Below are positions 1 through 11,200 of a DNA stretch of 64,000 bases, one piece after another. Each line of letters begins with the position of its first letter. Within the stretch, counting starts at the first letter, position 1. This stretch comes from Streptomyces sp. AC555_RSS877 (GTDB lineage: Bacteria > Actinomycetota > Actinomycetes > Streptomycetales > Streptomycetaceae), in contig NZ_JAGMUK010000054.1 of assembly GCF_019049245.1 (NCBI RefSeq), positions 124,001-188,000 of the forward strand, read 5' to 3'. Position numbers and translations under genes: made by a program. Under the pieces are notes generated by a model. It made no database searches, was not told where the DNA came from, and worked only from the letters and a program-made list of their open reading frames with translations.

Positions 1-1
1 C

Positions 2-187
2 GGGCCGGACTATCGCTGGCTCGTGCCGTACGCGGGCCTGCTCGGCGCCATCGTCCTGCTGGTCTGCGACATCGTGGGGCGCTTGGTGGTGCGGCCGGGC
101 GAGCTGGACGCCGGTGTCGTCGTGGCCCTCCTCGGCGCCCCGTTCTTCGCGGTTCTGGTGTGGCGCGGAAAGTTCAAGAACGCATGA
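2..187 (+). CDS. cchC: Ferric-siderophore ABC permease CchC, C-terminal fragment
   Basis: Only the last 61 residues are in the window; the gene enters from the left edge. The fragment reads as the end of a FecCD-type permease: hydrophobic membrane segments with the C-terminal [12 protein letters not shown] pattern that ends most FecCD proteins. Its stop overlaps the ATG of the next permease (ATGA), so the two are translationally coupled. FecCD permeases work in pairs with a shared ATPase and a binding lipoprotein, all of which follow. By order it matches cchC of the coelichelin locus; the identity of the missing part is inferred. Confidence 0.85.
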   Translation, partial: GPDYRWLVPYAGLLGAIVLLVCDIVGRLVVRPGELDAGVVVALLGAPFFAVLVWRGKFKNA

Positions 188-1287
188 GCGGGACAGAGTT
201 GAGGCCGGACGGGACAGAAGTGAAGCCGGACGGGACAGACGTGAAGCCATCGGTGGCGCCGGGCGTGCGGCTCGGCCAGGTGTCGTTCGTGTGGCGACCC
301 TGGCTCGTGCTCGTCACGCTGCTGCTGGCGGCGGCGACCTTCCTGGTGTTCTGCCTGTCCATCGGCGTCGGGGACTTCCCCATCGGCCTGTCCCGGGTGA
401 TCCCCACGATCTTCGGTGGCGGTGAGCGGGTCGACGAGTTCGTGATCATGGACCTGCGGATGCCGCGTGCCCTGGCAGGGCTCGTCGTGGGCATCGCACT
501 GGGGGTGTCCGGGGCTATCACGCAGTCCATCGCGCGCAATCCGCTGGCCAGCCCGGACATTCTGGGGATCACCGGGGGTGCCAGTGCGGTCTCGGTGTTC
601 CTGGTGACGGTGTCGGGCGGCACCTCCGCGGCGATCGTCAACGCCGTGGGCCTGTCCTCGGCGGCGCTCGCGGGCGGTCTCGGCACCGGACTGCTGGTGT
701 ACTTCCTGGCGTGGCGGCGCGGCGTCGACGGCTTCCGGCTCATCCTCATCGGCATCTCGGTGAGCGCCGTGATGGAGGCGATCACGACCTGGCTGCTGGT
801 CACGGCCGACATCAGGGACGTGGCCCGGGCCCAGGCGTGGCTGGTCGGCTCGCTGGACAACCGGTCGTGGGACGAGGTGTGGGTGGCACTGTGGTGCTCG
901 CTCGCCCTCCTGGTCGTCGTGTCGTGTGCCGCGTTCCAGTTCAAGCCGATGCACTTCGGCGACGAGGTCGCCGCGGGCCTCGGCGTGCGGTACTCGATGG
1001 TGCGGGCCGTGCTGCTGCTGTGCGCGGTCCTGCTGGCCGCCGTGGCGGTGAGCGCGGCGGGCCCGGTCCCGTTCGTCGCGCTGGTGGCGCCGCAGGTGGC
1101 GATGCGTCTGGCGCGGTGCCCGACACCGCCCATGGTGGCCTCGGGCCTGGTGGGAGCGCTGCTGCTGATCGGCGCGGACCTGGTCGCGCGCACGGCGCTG
1201 CCGATCAGTCTCCCGGTCGGCGTGGTCACGGCCGCGATCGGCGGCCCCTTCCTCGTCTATCTGCTGGTGCGGGCGAACCTCAGATAG
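184..1287 (+). CDS. cchD: Ferric-siderophore ABC permease CchD (FecCD family)
   Basis: A 367-residue inner-membrane permease of the FecCD family, expected to pair with CchC and import ferric coelichelin. It has about nine or ten membrane segments and family landmarks such as [20 protein letters not shown] near the N-terminal third, GSLDNRSW mid-protein, and [14 protein letters not shown] followed by a [13 protein letters not shown] segment. The ATG at 184 was chosen because it overlaps the upstream stop as ATGA; a GTG at 160 would add eight residues. The first 20 residues are a hydrophilic DGTxVKP repeat encoded by a 21-bp tandem repeat, outside the conserved fold. Confidence 0.93.
   Translation: MSGTELRPDGTEVKPDGTDVKPSVAPGVRLGQVSFVWRPWLVLVTLLLAAATFLVFCLSIGVGDFPIGLSRVIPTIFGGGERVDEFVIMDLRMPRALAGLVVGIALGVSGAITQSIARNPLASPDILGITGGASAVSVFLVTVSGGTSAAIVNAVGLSSAALAGGLGTGLLVYFLAWRRGVDGFRLILIGISVSAVMEAITTWLLVTADIRDVARAQAWLVGSLDNRSWDEVWVALWCSLALLVVVSCAAFQFKPMHFGDEVAAGLGVRYSMVRAVLLLCAVLLAAVAVSAAGPVPFVALVAPQVAMRLARCPTPPMVASGLVGALLLIGADLVARTALPISLPVGVVTAAIGGPFLVYLLVRANLR
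190..248 (+). repeat. 21-bp tandem repeat in the cchD 5' end
   Basis: Units at 190-210, 211-231 and a partial one at 232-248 share the pattern GGGACAGA.GTGA.GCCGGAC. They are in frame and encode DGTE/DVKP repeats in the cytoplasmic N-terminus of CchD. Copy number would be expected to vary between strains. Confidence 0.75.
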
Positions 1288-1293
1288 CTGATA

Positions 1294-1312
1294 CAAAGTA
1301 AGGCAAGCCTAA
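1294..1312 (+). promoter_or_regulatory. Iron box (DmdR/IdeR-type operator) before cchE
   Basis: CAAAGTAAGGCAAGCCTAA lies in the 38-bp gap between cchD and cchE. It matches about 12 of 19 positions of the TTAGGTTAGGCT(A/C)ACCTAA consensus for DmdR1/IdeR/DtxR repressors, with AAGGC and GCCTAA halves intact. It suggests iron repression of an internal promoter. Confidence 0.6.
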
Positions 1313-1325
1313 ACAAGGGGGCCTT

Positions 1326-2177
1326 GTGGTCGCTCAGCCCATCACCGGGATCGAGTCCGGGGTCGAGTCCGCGGTCGATGACGCCTCCCGCCTGGCGGCC
1401 AGGGGCGTCACGGTCGGGTACGGCGGCCGGATGGTCATCGACGGTCTTGACGTGGCGATACCGCCCGGGGTGATCACCACGATCATCGGACCCAACGGCT
1501 GCGGGAAGTCGACCCTGTTGCGGACCCTGTCACGGCTGCTCAAGCCGACCAGGGGGACGGTCGTGCTGGACGGCGACGACATCGTCAAGCTCAGGACAAG
1601 GGACGTGGCGAAGAAGCTCGGCCTGCTGCCGCAGGCACCGGTGGCGCCGGAGGGGCTGACGGTGTCGGACCTGGTGGCCAGGGGCCGCCATCCGCACCAG
1701 AGTTGGCTGCGGCAGTGGTCGTCGGACGACGCCGCCGTCGTGGAGCGGGCGCTGGCCATGACCGGGGTGTCCGACCTGGCCGACCGTCCGGTCGACTCGC
1801 TGTCCGGCGGCCAGCGTCAGCGCGTGTGGATCTCGATGACCCTGGCCCAGGGAACCGACCTGCTGCTCCTCGACGAGCCGACCACCTACCTGGACCTGGC
1901 CCACGCGATCGACGTGCTCGACCTGGTGGACGACCTGCACGAGTCGGGGTGCACCGTGGTCATGGTGCTGCACGACCTCAACCTGGCCACGCGCTACAGC
2001 GACAACCTCGTCGTGATGCGGGAGGGGGCGATCCTTGCCCAGGGGCACCCGCGTGACGTGATCACCGCGGAGTTGCTGCACGAGGCGTTCGGACTGCGCG
2101 CCAAGGTGATCGACGATCCGGTGGGCGACCGGCCGCTCATCGTGCCGATCGGTCGCACGCATGTCCAACTCGACTGA
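1326..2177 (+). CDS. cchE: Ferric-siderophore ABC transporter ATPase CchE
   Basis: A 283-residue FepC-type ATPase that powers the CchC/CchD permease pair. Motifs are complete: Walker A GPNGCGKST at residues 55-63, Q-loop LGLLPQ, signature LSGGQRQR from residue 159, Walker B LLLLDEPTTYLDL and the H-loop MVLHDLN. About 30 extra residues precede the usual FepC start. The GTG at 1326 follows an AAGGGGG ribosome site and the iron box at 1294-1312, so this gene probably has its own iron-controlled promoter as well as readthrough from cchD. Confidence 0.95.
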   Translation: MVAQPITGIESGVESAVDDASRLAARGVTVGYGGRMVIDGLDVAIPPGVITTIIGPNGCGKSTLLRTLSRLLKPTRGTVVLDGDDIVKLRTRDVAKKLGLLPQAPVAPEGLTVSDLVARGRHPHQSWLRQWSSDDAAVVERALAMTGVSDLADRPVDSLSGGQRQRVWISMTLAQGTDLLLLDEPTTYLDLAHAIDVLDLVDDLHESGCTVVMVLHDLNLATRYSDNLVVMREGAILAQGHPRDVITAELLHEAFGLRAKVIDDPVGDRPLIVPIGRTHVQLD

Positions 2178-2198
2178 GTTCTCATAAAGTTACAAAAG

Positions 2199-2217
2199 TT
2201 AGGCTAGGCTAACCTCA
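2199..2217 (+). promoter_or_regulatory. Strong iron box before cchF
   Basis: TTAGGCTAGGCTAACCTCA matches 17 of 19 positions of the TTAGGTTAGGCTAACCTAA iron-box consensus, the best match in the window. It lies 72 bp upstream of the cchF start and should bind the iron-dependent repressor DmdR1 when iron is plentiful. Confidence 0.88.
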
Positions 2218-2228
2218 CCTGCGCACGA

Positions 2229-2247
2229 TAAGGTTTGCCTGCCCTTA
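2229..2247 (+). promoter_or_regulatory. Second, weaker iron box before cchF
   Basis: TAAGGTTTGCCTGCCCTTA matches about 13 of 19 consensus positions and starts 30 bp after the strong box. Two boxes in tandem upstream of the binding-protein gene suggest tighter repression there. Confidence 0.5.
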
Positions 2248-2288
2248 GACGGGGGCGCAGCGGACAGCGCGAAAGCAAGGGACTTCGA

Positions 2289-3344
2289 ATGCTCCTCCAT
2301 CGAACGACGCTCAAGAGATCCCGGCGGCGGCTGGCGGCGGTCTTGTCCGCCTCGGCCCTCGGCGTCGGCCTCCTCGCGGGATGCGGTTCCGACTCGTCCG
2401 ACTCGGACAAGGCGAGCGACAGCACCACGACCGCCCCCGCCGGCGCGTTCCCGGTCACCGTGGAGCACGCGTTCGGCACCACGAAGGTCACCGAAGCTCC
2501 GAAGCGGGTCGTCTCCGTCGGCTACACGGACGACCAGACCATCCTGGCGTTCGGCATCAAGCCCGTCGGCATGGTCGACCAGTACCCGAACCCGCCGGGC
2601 AAGACCCCCGACATCAACACCCAGTGGCCCTGGGTGAAGGACAAGTGGGGCGACACCAAGCCCGAGGTCATCATGAAGAACGGTGACTCCGGCCCCAACT
2701 ACGAGAAGATCGCCGCCCTGCGGCCGGACCTGATCATCGCCGTGTACTCGGAGGTCGACCAGGCGGCCTACGACAAGCTGTCCAAGATCGCTCCGACGGT
2801 GGGCCGTACCAAGGCCGAGAAGGAGCCGTTCAGCGCGCCCTGGCAGGACAACGCGCTGCACATCGCCAAGGCACTCGGCAAGGCCGAGGAGGGCGAGAAG
2901 ATGGTGGAGGGCATCCAGGGCCAGCTCGACGCCGCCAAGGAGGCGCACCCCGCGTTCGCGGACCAGACCGCCGTCGCGCTGTCCTGGTACGAGGACTCCG
3001 TGGCGCCGTTCACCTCCACCGACGTGCGCGGACGTCTGGTGTCGGGCATCGGCTTCAAGTACCAGACCGAGATCGACAAGGTCGCGGACGGCAGCTTCTA
3101 CACCAAGCTCTCTCCTGAGCGCATCGACCTGATCGACGTCGACCACATCTTCGTCATCAACGACAAGGCGGACACGGACGCCCTGAAGAAGTTCAAGCTG
3201 TTCACCAACCTGGACGCCGTGAAGAAGGGCAACGTGTCGTACCTGCTGGACAGCGAGGGCCCGGCGGTCGGCGCGGCCATCTCCCAGGGCACCCTGCTCT
3301 CCATGCCGTACGCGATCGACGAACTCGTCAAGTCGGCCGAGTAG
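2289..3344 (+). CDS. cchF: Ferric-coelichelin binding lipoprotein CchF
   Basis: A 351-residue periplasmic-binding-type lipoprotein that should capture ferric coelichelin outside the membrane and hand it to CchCD. The N-terminus has a basic run, a hydrophobic core and a lipobox LLAGC with the lipidated Cys at residue 32, then a Ser/Asp/Thr-rich linker. The rest is the TroA/FepB-like fold with landmarks KRVVSVGYTDDQTILAFG, RPDLIIAVYSEVDQAAYDKL and a late helix leading to the C-terminus. The ATG at 2289 is preceded by AAGGGA and gives a normal signal peptide; upstream in-frame starts would spoil it. Two iron boxes precede it. Confidence 0.94.
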   Translation: MLLHRTTLKRSRRRLAAVLSASALGVGLLAGCGSDSSDSDKASDSTTTAPAGAFPVTVEHAFGTTKVTEAPKRVVSVGYTDDQTILAFGIKPVGMVDQYPNPPGKTPDINTQWPWVKDKWGDTKPEVIMKNGDSGPNYEKIAALRPDLIIAVYSEVDQAAYDKLSKIAPTVGRTKAEKEPFSAPWQDNALHIAKALGKAEEGEKMVEGIQGQLDAAKEAHPAFADQTAVALSWYEDSVAPFTSTDVRGRLVSGIGFKYQTEIDKVADGSFYTKLSPERIDLIDVDHIFVINDKADTDALKKFKLFTNLDAVKKGNVSYLLDSEGPAVGAAISQGTLLSMPYAIDELVKSAE

Positions 3345-3346
3345 GT

Positions 3347-5134
3347 GTGAGCACCACCGACACGCGCGTCGCCCCGGCCACCCTGCGCACGGCGACCGGA
3401 CGCGAGGCCGGCCGATGGGTCGCGGCGCACTGCCGCGAGGTGCCGTGGCTGACCGCGGCCACCGTGCTCACCACGGTGGCCGGGGCGGCGCTCCAGGTGC
3501 TCCCGGTGCTCCTGCTCGGCCGGGTGGTCGACGGGGTAGTCGAGGGCGAGTCGCGCTCCGTCCTGGTCACGGTCGGCGTGTGGATGGTGGCCGCGGCGCT
3601 GCTCGGCGCGGCGGCCACCGCGGTGTCGACCTACCTGATCGGGAGGCTGGGCGCGGATCTGCTCGCGCGGCTGCGGGAAGGCGCCGTACGGGCGGTGCTC
3701 GGGATGCCGAGCGCACGCATCGAGCAGGTCGGCCGCGGGGACGTGCTGTCCAGGGTCGGCGACGACGTGGCCGTGATCTCCAAGGGCATCCGGACGGCCG
3801 TGCCCACGGTGTTCTCGGCGGGCGTGCTGGTCGTCATCGCCACGGCCGGCATGTTCGGCCTCGACTGGCGGCTCGGCCTGGCGGGCGCCGGCGCGCTGCC
3901 CGCGTACGCGCTGGCCCTGCGCTGGTATCTCCCCCGGTCCGCCCCGCTCTACCGGAAGCAGCGGGTGGCCCAGGCCGACCGCGCGCAGGCGTTGATGAGC
4001 GGTCTGAACGGCATCGACACGGTCCGGGCCTACCGTCTTGAGGGCGCCTTCCGCGAGAAGGTCACCAGTGAGTCGTGGCGGGTGCGCGAACTCGGTATCG
4101 AGGTCTTCCGGTTCTTCGGCCGGTTCGTCGGCAGGGAGAACCGCGCCGAGTTCATCGGACTGGTCCTGATCATCGTGGTGGGGTACGCCCTGCTGGAGGC
4201 CGATGCCGCCAGCCTGGGCGAGGTGTCGGCGGCGCCGTTGATGTTCCACCGGCTGTTCACCCCGCTGGGCTCCATCATGTTCACCTTCGACGAGGCGCAG
4301 AAGTCGGGGGCGAGCCTGACCCGGCTGGTCGGGGTGCTGGGGGAGGCGGCGGAGGACCGGCTGGTGGGCGACGCCACCGTCACGGCGGCGGACGCCGTGC
4401 CGTACCCGGTGACCGTGCAGGGGCTGACGTTCAGCTATCCCGGCAGCGAGGAACCGGTCCTGCGGGACGTCGACCTGACGATCCCGGCCGGCGGTTCGCT
4501 CGCGCTGGTGGGGGCGACGGGCGCGGGCAAGACGACCCTGGCCGCGCTGATCGCGGGCATCGGAACTCCGCAGGCCGGGTCGGTGCGCGTCGGGCCGACC
4601 GACCTCGCCGGTCTGGACGAGGCCGGGGCGCGGGCCCTGGTGAGCATCCTGACGCAGGAGACGCACGTGTTCTCCGGTCCGCTCGCCGACGACCTGCGGC
4701 TGGCCGCGCCGGAGGCGACCGACGCCGAGCTGATGGACGCGCTGCGCACGGTCGGCGCCGACGCCTGGGTCGACGCGCTGCCCGACGGGCTCAGCACGCT
4801 GGTCGGCGAGGGCGGCGAGCGCCTGGACGTCACCAAGGTCGCCCAGATCGCCCTGGCCCGGCTGGTGCTGGGCCGGGCGCCGGTGGTCGTGCTCGACGAG
4901 TCGACCGCGGAGGCCGGCAGCGAGGGCGCCGCCGCACTGGAGCGGGCCGTGGTGGCCGCGTGCGCGGGCCGGACCACGTTGTTCGTGGCGCACCGGCTGA
5001 CCCAGGCGATGGCGGCGGACCGGATCGCCGTGCTGGACGCGGGACGCGTCGTGGAGCAAGGAACGCACGAGGAGTTGGTGGCGCTGGGCGGCCGCTATGC
5101 GCGGCTGTGGCGGGCCTGGCGAGAAGGTAGTTAG
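3347..5134 (+). CDS. cchG: ABC exporter half-transporter CchG (TMD-NBD), intact Walker motifs, degenerate signature
   Basis: A 595-residue exporter half: an N-terminal six-helix membrane domain (about residues 1-330) and a C-terminal nucleotide-binding domain. Walker [10 protein letters not shown] (389-397), Walker B VVVLDEST with Glu518 and the H-loop His549 are intact. The ABC signature is not: LSGGQ is replaced by LDVTK (493-497). The partner CchI has the opposite set of defects, so the two very probably form a heterodimer that exports coelichelin. The GTG starts 2 nt after the cchF stop, giving tight coupling. Confidence 0.9.
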   Translation: MSTTDTRVAPATLRTATGREAGRWVAAHCREVPWLTAATVLTTVAGAALQVLPVLLLGRVVDGVVEGESRSVLVTVGVWMVAAALLGAAATAVSTYLIGRLGADLLARLREGAVRAVLGMPSARIEQVGRGDVLSRVGDDVAVISKGIRTAVPTVFSAGVLVVIATAGMFGLDWRLGLAGAGALPAYALALRWYLPRSAPLYRKQRVAQADRAQALMSGLNGIDTVRAYRLEGAFREKVTSESWRVRELGIEVFRFFGRFVGRENRAEFIGLVLIIVVGYALLEADAASLGEVSAAPLMFHRLFTPLGSIMFTFDEAQKSGASLTRLVGVLGEAAEDRLVGDATVTAADAVPYPVTVQGLTFSYPGSEEPVLRDVDLTIPAGGSLALVGATGAGKTTLAALIAGIGTPQAGSVRVGPTDLAGLDEAGARALVSILTQETHVFSGPLADDLRLAAPEATDAELMDALRTVGADAWVDALPDGLSTLVGEGGERLDVTKVAQIALARLVLGRAPVVVLDESTAEAGSEGAAALERAVVAACAGRTTLFVAHRLTQAMAADRIAVLDAGRVVEQGTHEELVALGGRYARLWRAWREGS

Positions 5135-5159
5135 TCACCCCGAGTACATCCCTGAGCAG

Positions 5160-5170
5160 GTTGGGCCAAC
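5160..5170 (+). other. GTTGGGCCAAC palindrome upstream of cchH
   Basis: An 11-bp perfect palindrome (GTTGG-G-CCAAC) sits 33 bp before the chosen cchH start. It does not resemble an iron box. A small regulator site or an mRNA hairpin are both possible; no clear function can be assigned. Confidence 0.25.
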
Positions 5171-5202
5171 TTTCATGCCTTGGAAGGGGCGCTGAGTCTT
5201 CG

Positions 5203-8200
5203 ATGGTGGAACCGAGCGCTCGTCTCGTACTGCTTTCTCCCGCGCGACTGGCCGACGTGCGCCGGCGAACCGGCGACTTCTCCGACCGGACCATCGCCGA
5301 AGCGTGCGCGATCGGGCTGTCGTACTGGGCGACCGGCCGGAGCCCCGCAGGCATCGACCTCACCCCCGGCACGCTCTTCGCCGACGTCCTCGGGTGGGTC
5401 GACAACGGCGGGGACGGGCCCGGCGGCTGGGCGGTCGGCACGGACGGCGGGAGCGGCTGGAGCATCGCCGTCCCGGAAGACGTGGTGCCGGCCGAGGCGC
5501 AGCTCGCGCTGGACGACCTGGCCGACTTCCCGGACCGGCCCATCGGCACCATCGGCCCGTCCGGACCGGCGGCCAGGCTCGAGGCCCTGACCGAGTGGAA
5601 CGACACCCGGGCCGACCGGGTCCGCCCGACCATCGTGGAGATGTTCCGCGAGCAGGCGCGGACCAGGCCGGACGCCGTCGCCGTGGTCGACGAGCACCGG
5701 TCGCTGACCTACCGTCAGGCAGCCGACATGTCGGCCCAGTTGGCCCACCATCTGATGGAACGCGGACTCACCGCCGAACAGGTCGTCGGCATCTCCCTGG
5801 GCCGCTCCGCCGACATGGTGATCGGGCTGCTCGGCGTGCTCCAGGCCGGATGCGCGTTCGTGCCGCTCGATCCGCAGTGGCCCGCCGCGCGCCGGGCCGT
5901 CGTCATCGAGGACGCCCGGGTCGTGCTGCAGCTCAACGCCCTGGGCGAGCACGATCCGGGTGAACCGGAAGCCGTGGCCGTCGACCTCGGCGACTGGAAG
6001 TTCGGTGCCTGTCCCACCGAGGGCACCGAGGTCGCCGTCCCCGGCAACGCCCTGGCCTACGTCATCTTCACGTCCGGTTCGACCGGGCGGCCCAAGGGCG
6101 CGATGATCCGGCACGAAGCGATCAGTGAGCGCCTGCTGTGGCAGGTCGACGAGATCCTGGGCTTCGGCCATGACGACGCGTCGCTGTTCAAGGCGCCGCT
6201 GTCCTTCGACATCTCCATCAACGAGATCTTCCTGCCGCTGGTGTCCGGCGGCAGGCTGGTGGTCCTGCGGCCCGGCGGTGAACGCGACCCGCACCACCTG
6301 CTGAGCGTGATCGCCGGACACCGCGTCACCTTCACCTACCTGGTCTCCTCCATGCTGGACGTGCTGCTGGAGATCGCGGGCGACTCCGGGCAGCTGGACA
6401 GCCTGCGGCACGTGTGGTGCGGCGGCGAGGTGCTGACCCCGGAGCTGTACGAGCGGTTCCGCACCCGGCTCGACATTCCCATGTACCACGGCTACGGCCC
6501 GGCCGAGACGACGATCGGCGTCTCGCACGTCATCTACCGGGGCGCGGCGGAACGCCTGTCGACGTCGATCGGCAAGGCCAACCCCAACACCCAGTTGTAC
6601 GTCCTGGACGACGAGTTGCGCCCGGTCCCCGTCGGGGTCGGCGGCGAGCTGTACGTGGGCGGCTTCCTCCTGGGACGCGGGTACGTGGGCGCGCCCGGCC
6701 TGACGGCCTCCCGGTTCGTGGCCAACCCCTTTGCCGACGACGGGTCCCGGCTGTACCGCACCGGTGACCTCGCGCGCTTCGCCCCGGACGGGTCGCTGGA
6801 CTTCCTCGGCCGGGCCGACAACCAGATCAAGATCCGCGGTATGCGGCTGGAGATCGAGGACGTCGAGGTCGGTCTCGCCGAGCACCCCGGGGTACGGCAC
6901 ACCTGCGTCGTCGCGAAGAAGAACACGGCCGGCGGCACCTATCTGGTGGGATACGTGATCCCGGCCGCCGGGAGCGAGGACCTGCGGGCGGACGAGGTCA
7001 AGGCGTGGGCCACCGAGCACATGGTGGAGTACATGGTGCCCGCCCACATCGTCGTGATGCGGGAGTTCCCGCTCACCGCGAACGGCAAGCTCGACCGGAA
7101 CGCGTTGCCGGAGCCCACGATCGGGACGGGCTCCCTCATACCGCCCAGCACCGAGAACGAGCGCGCGGTGTGCGCGGCGGTCGCGTCCGTGCTGCGGCTG
7201 GAGGAGGTCGGTGTCGACCAGGACTTCTTCCAGCTCGGCGGAGACAGCATTCTGGCGATCTCGCTGCTGAGCGCGCTGCGCGAGGCGGGTCTCTACGTCA
7301 CGGCACGGCAGATCTTCACCCACAGCACGACGGGAGCGCTGGCGGCGGTGGCCGGCCGTGAGGACGTCTCCACCGTGGACCACGCCGACGTCGCGACCGG
7401 GTCCGTCGTCGGATCGCCCATCGTGCAGTGGCTCGGCGAGACCACGGACGCGATCGACGGCTTCGTCCAGTCCGTGGTGCTGAACACCCCCGCCGACCTG
7501 ACCGCCGACGCCCTCGACCGGATCCTCGCCGCCGTGGTCGGCCGGCACGACATGCTGCGCGCCAAGCTGGTGCGCGGCGACCGCTGGAGCTTCGACATCC
7601 CGGAGGCGGACCGGGCCGCAGCCGGGTGGAAGGAGAGCGACCGGCCGCTCGACGAGTGCGTCGCGCTCGCCACCGGAGAACTGGACCCGGCGGGCGGCGT
7701 GATGCTGCGTGCCGTCTGGCGCCGCGAGGCGCGGCAGCTGGTCGTGGTCGCCCATCACGTGGTGATCGACGGCGTGTCCTGGCGGGTCCTGATGGAGGAC
7801 CTGGCCACGGCGTGGCGGCAGTTCGCCTCGGGCGCTCCGATCGAACTGCCCCCGGTGGGCACGTCGTTCCGGCGCTGGACGCAGTTGATGGAGCGCGCGG
7901 CCTTCGACGCGGACGGTTCCTTCTACTGGCGTCCCCTGCCGGGAGAGGACCGACCGGTGGGCAGGCGCCCGCTGTCCGAAGCCGACACCGTCGCGGGGGA
8001 GCGGGTGCGGACCGTCTCGGTCGGACCCGAGGTCACGGCCGCCCTGCTGGGCGAGATTCCCGCGAAGTTCCACGCCGGCGTCAACGACGTCCTGCTGACC
8101 GCGCTCGCCGTCACCCTCGCCCGGTGGCGCCGCGACCTCGGCCAGGACCAGACGTTCGCGCACATCGAACTCGAAGGCCACGGGCGTGAAGGGCAGTTCG

Positions 8201-11200
8201 TGGCGAGCACCGCCGGCTTCGAGCCGGAACTGTCGCGGACCGTGGGCTGGTTCACCACCCTGTTCCCGGTGACCGTGGACCCCGGCGCGGCGGCCGACCT
8301 CACCGCACCCGAGTACCTGGCCGCCGCGCTCAAGGCGGTCAAGGAAGACCTCGCCCGGGTGCCGGACAACGGTGTCTCCTACGGCGCCCTGCGTTACCTG
8401 ACCCACACCGAGTTCGACGCGCCCGCACCGCAGGTGCTGTTCAACTACCTGGGCCGCTTCGACGCGGGCGCCCTGGGCGACTGGCAACTCGCCAAGACCA
8501 CCGGACAGTTGGGCGAGAAGCGCGACCCGAGGATGCGCCTGCCACGTGCCCTGGAGTTCAACGCGATCGCCGAACCCGCCCCGGACGGCGGCGACTACGA
8601 GCTGGTCACCACCCTCTCCTGGCCCGACGGGATGTTCACCGACCAGGACATCACGACCCTCGGCGCCTACTTCCGGACGGCCCTCGCCGGACTGGCCGCG
8701 CTCGACCAGGGCGGCCACTCTCCCAGTGACTTCGCCCTGGTGCAGCTGACGCAGGCCGACGTCGACGCCCTGGACGGACCGGCGCTGCGGGACATCCTGC
8801 CGCTGACCCCGTTGCAGGAGGGCCTGTACTTCCACTCGGTCTTCGACGACGACTCGGCGGGTGCCTACGTCGAGCAGCAACTGCTCACCCTGGACGGTGA
8901 GGTGGACGCCGGCCGGCTCGCGGCGGCGGCCACCCGGCTGCTCACCCTGTACCCGAACCTGGCCGCCCGGTTCGTGGCCCTCGCCGACGGCCGTGTGGTC
9001 TCCGTGCTGGAGAGCGGCGTGGAGGCGCCCTTCACCACGCTGGACCGTCCCGGCATCACCGACGACGAGATACGCGACCTGGCCGAGCGGGACCGCCGCG
9101 CCGGGTTCGACCTGGCCACCGGCCCGCTCATGCGGTACACGCTCATCCGCGCGGGCTCCGGCCGGCACGTGCTGGTGCAGACCGTGCACCACATCATCGC
9201 CGACGGCTGGTCGGTGCCGCCGATGCTCCGCGCGCTGCTGGCCGAGTACCACGCGCCGGGCACCCGTTACCCGCTCGGCGGCTTCCCCGACTACGTGCAC
9301 TGGCTCGCCGGGCGCGACGAGGACGAGAGCGACCGCGTATGGCGCGAGGAGCTCGCCGAGCTGCCCGGCCCGTCGCTGGTCGCCGAGGGGCACACCCCCT
9401 CCGACCGGTTCGCCGACACCGCCGTGGAGCCGGGGGACGACATCGACGCGGCCGTCCGGACGGCCGGCGTCCCGCTGAGCGTGGCCGTGCACAGCGCCTG
9501 GGCGGTGACGCTGGGCGGCCTCCTGCACGGCACGGACGTGGTGTTCGGCTCCACGGTGTCCGGACGCGACGCCGACGTGAGCGGCATCGAGGACATGGTG
9601 GGTCTGTTCATCAACACGATCCCCGTACGCGCCCGGTGGACCGGCACGACCACCTCCCGCGAGCTGCTCGCCTCCGTGCGGGCACACCAGGGGGCGGTGC
9701 TGCCGCACCAGCACGTCTCGCTGGCGAGGATCGGCCGCCAGGCCGGCGCCGGCTCACTGTTCGACACCCTCGTGGTGTTCGACGTGGCGACCGATGCGAA
9801 CGCCCTGCGGGGACCCGACGACACGCTGGTCATCACCGACATCGCGAACGAGGGAGCCCCGCACTACCCGTTGACGCTGGTGGTGGAGCGCACGCTCGAC
9901 GGCCGTCCGCGCTTCCAGCTGATCTACGACGGTGAGCTGCTGCGGGAGGCGAGCGCTCGGACGATCCTGCGCACGTTCACCTCGACCCTCACCGGCCTGC
10001 TCACCCGGCCGGACGCCCTCGTCGACGGCCTGGCGGCCGAGAGCGACCGGCGTCCCGCGCCGATCACTCCGACGACCCTGGGCGGGCTGTTCGACGCCGC
10101 CGCGCGCCGCGACCCGGCCGCCACCGCCGTCACCCAGTGCGGTCTCGACGGCGGCACCCGGTCGCTGACCTACGGCGAACTGGCGGACGCGAAGAACGAG
10201 TTGGCGGCCGTCCTGCGCGGGGCCGGTGTCGGGCCGGGCCAGCGGGTCGCCGTCGCCGTCCCGCGCTCCGTCGAGCAGGTCGTCGCCCTGGTCGCGATCG
10301 TCGCCGCGGGCGGCGCGTACGTACCGCTGGACCTGGCCTACCCGGACGACCGGCTGGAGTACATCCTCGCCGACGCCGCCCCGCAGGTCGTCCTCGTGGA
10401 GCGTGAGCAGCGGGACCGCTTCACGCAACTGCTGGCCCGGGCGGGCGTGCCGGCCCGCGTGCTCGTACAGGGGGACGAGCTGCCGGTGGGGGACACCGCC
10501 GCGGCCGAGGCCGGTTGGCACGACCCCGCGTACGTGATCTACACCTCCGGATCGACCGGCCGTCCCAAGGGCGTCGTCGTCCCGCACTCCAGCGTCGTGA
10601 CCCTGCTCGCGAACACCCGGCCCGGCATGGAGTTCGGTCCGCACGACGTGTGGGTCCAGTTCCACTCCTTCTCCTTCGACTTCGCGGTCTGGGAGCTGTG
10701 GGGCGCGCTGGCGCACGGCGGTGAGCTGCTGGTGCCGGACTACGCGCTGACCCGCTCCCCGGTCGACTTCCACCGGCTGGTCCGCGAGCGTTCGGTGACC
10801 GTGCTCAACCAGACGCCCTCGGCGTTCTACCAGTTCATCGAGGCCGACCGGCATGCCGACGAGCCGGTCACCGCCCTGCGCCGGATCATCTTCGGAGGCG
10901 AGGCGCTGGATCTCGGGCGGCTGCGCGGCTGGGTCGAGCGGCACGGCACCGGTGCGCCCGAGCTGGTCAACATGTACGGCATCACCGAGACCACCGTCCA
11001 CGTCACCCACCGGGTGCTGACGGACGAGGACTTCGACGGGGACGACGTCAGTCCGATCGGCGGTCCGATCCCCGGCCTGGTCACCTACCTGCTCGACGAC
11101 CGGCTCCGGCCGGTGCCGCCGGGCCGGGTGGGAGCCATCTACGTCGCCGGCGACCAGGTGTCGCTCGGCTACCTGGGCAGGCCGGGGCTCACCGCGGGCC

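Noticed and set aside
5161-5202. TTG at 5161 as the cchH start
   Set aside because: TTG starts are rare and it has no ribosome site; ATG 5203 gives a more usual N-terminus, although its own site is distant.
5173-9714. Very long open frame on the minus strand opposite cchH (about 1500 codons)
   Set aside because: It is the mirror of the NRPS frame in a high-GC gene; its translation is Arg/Gly/His-rich low-complexity sequence with no domain, while the plus strand has full NRPS motifs.
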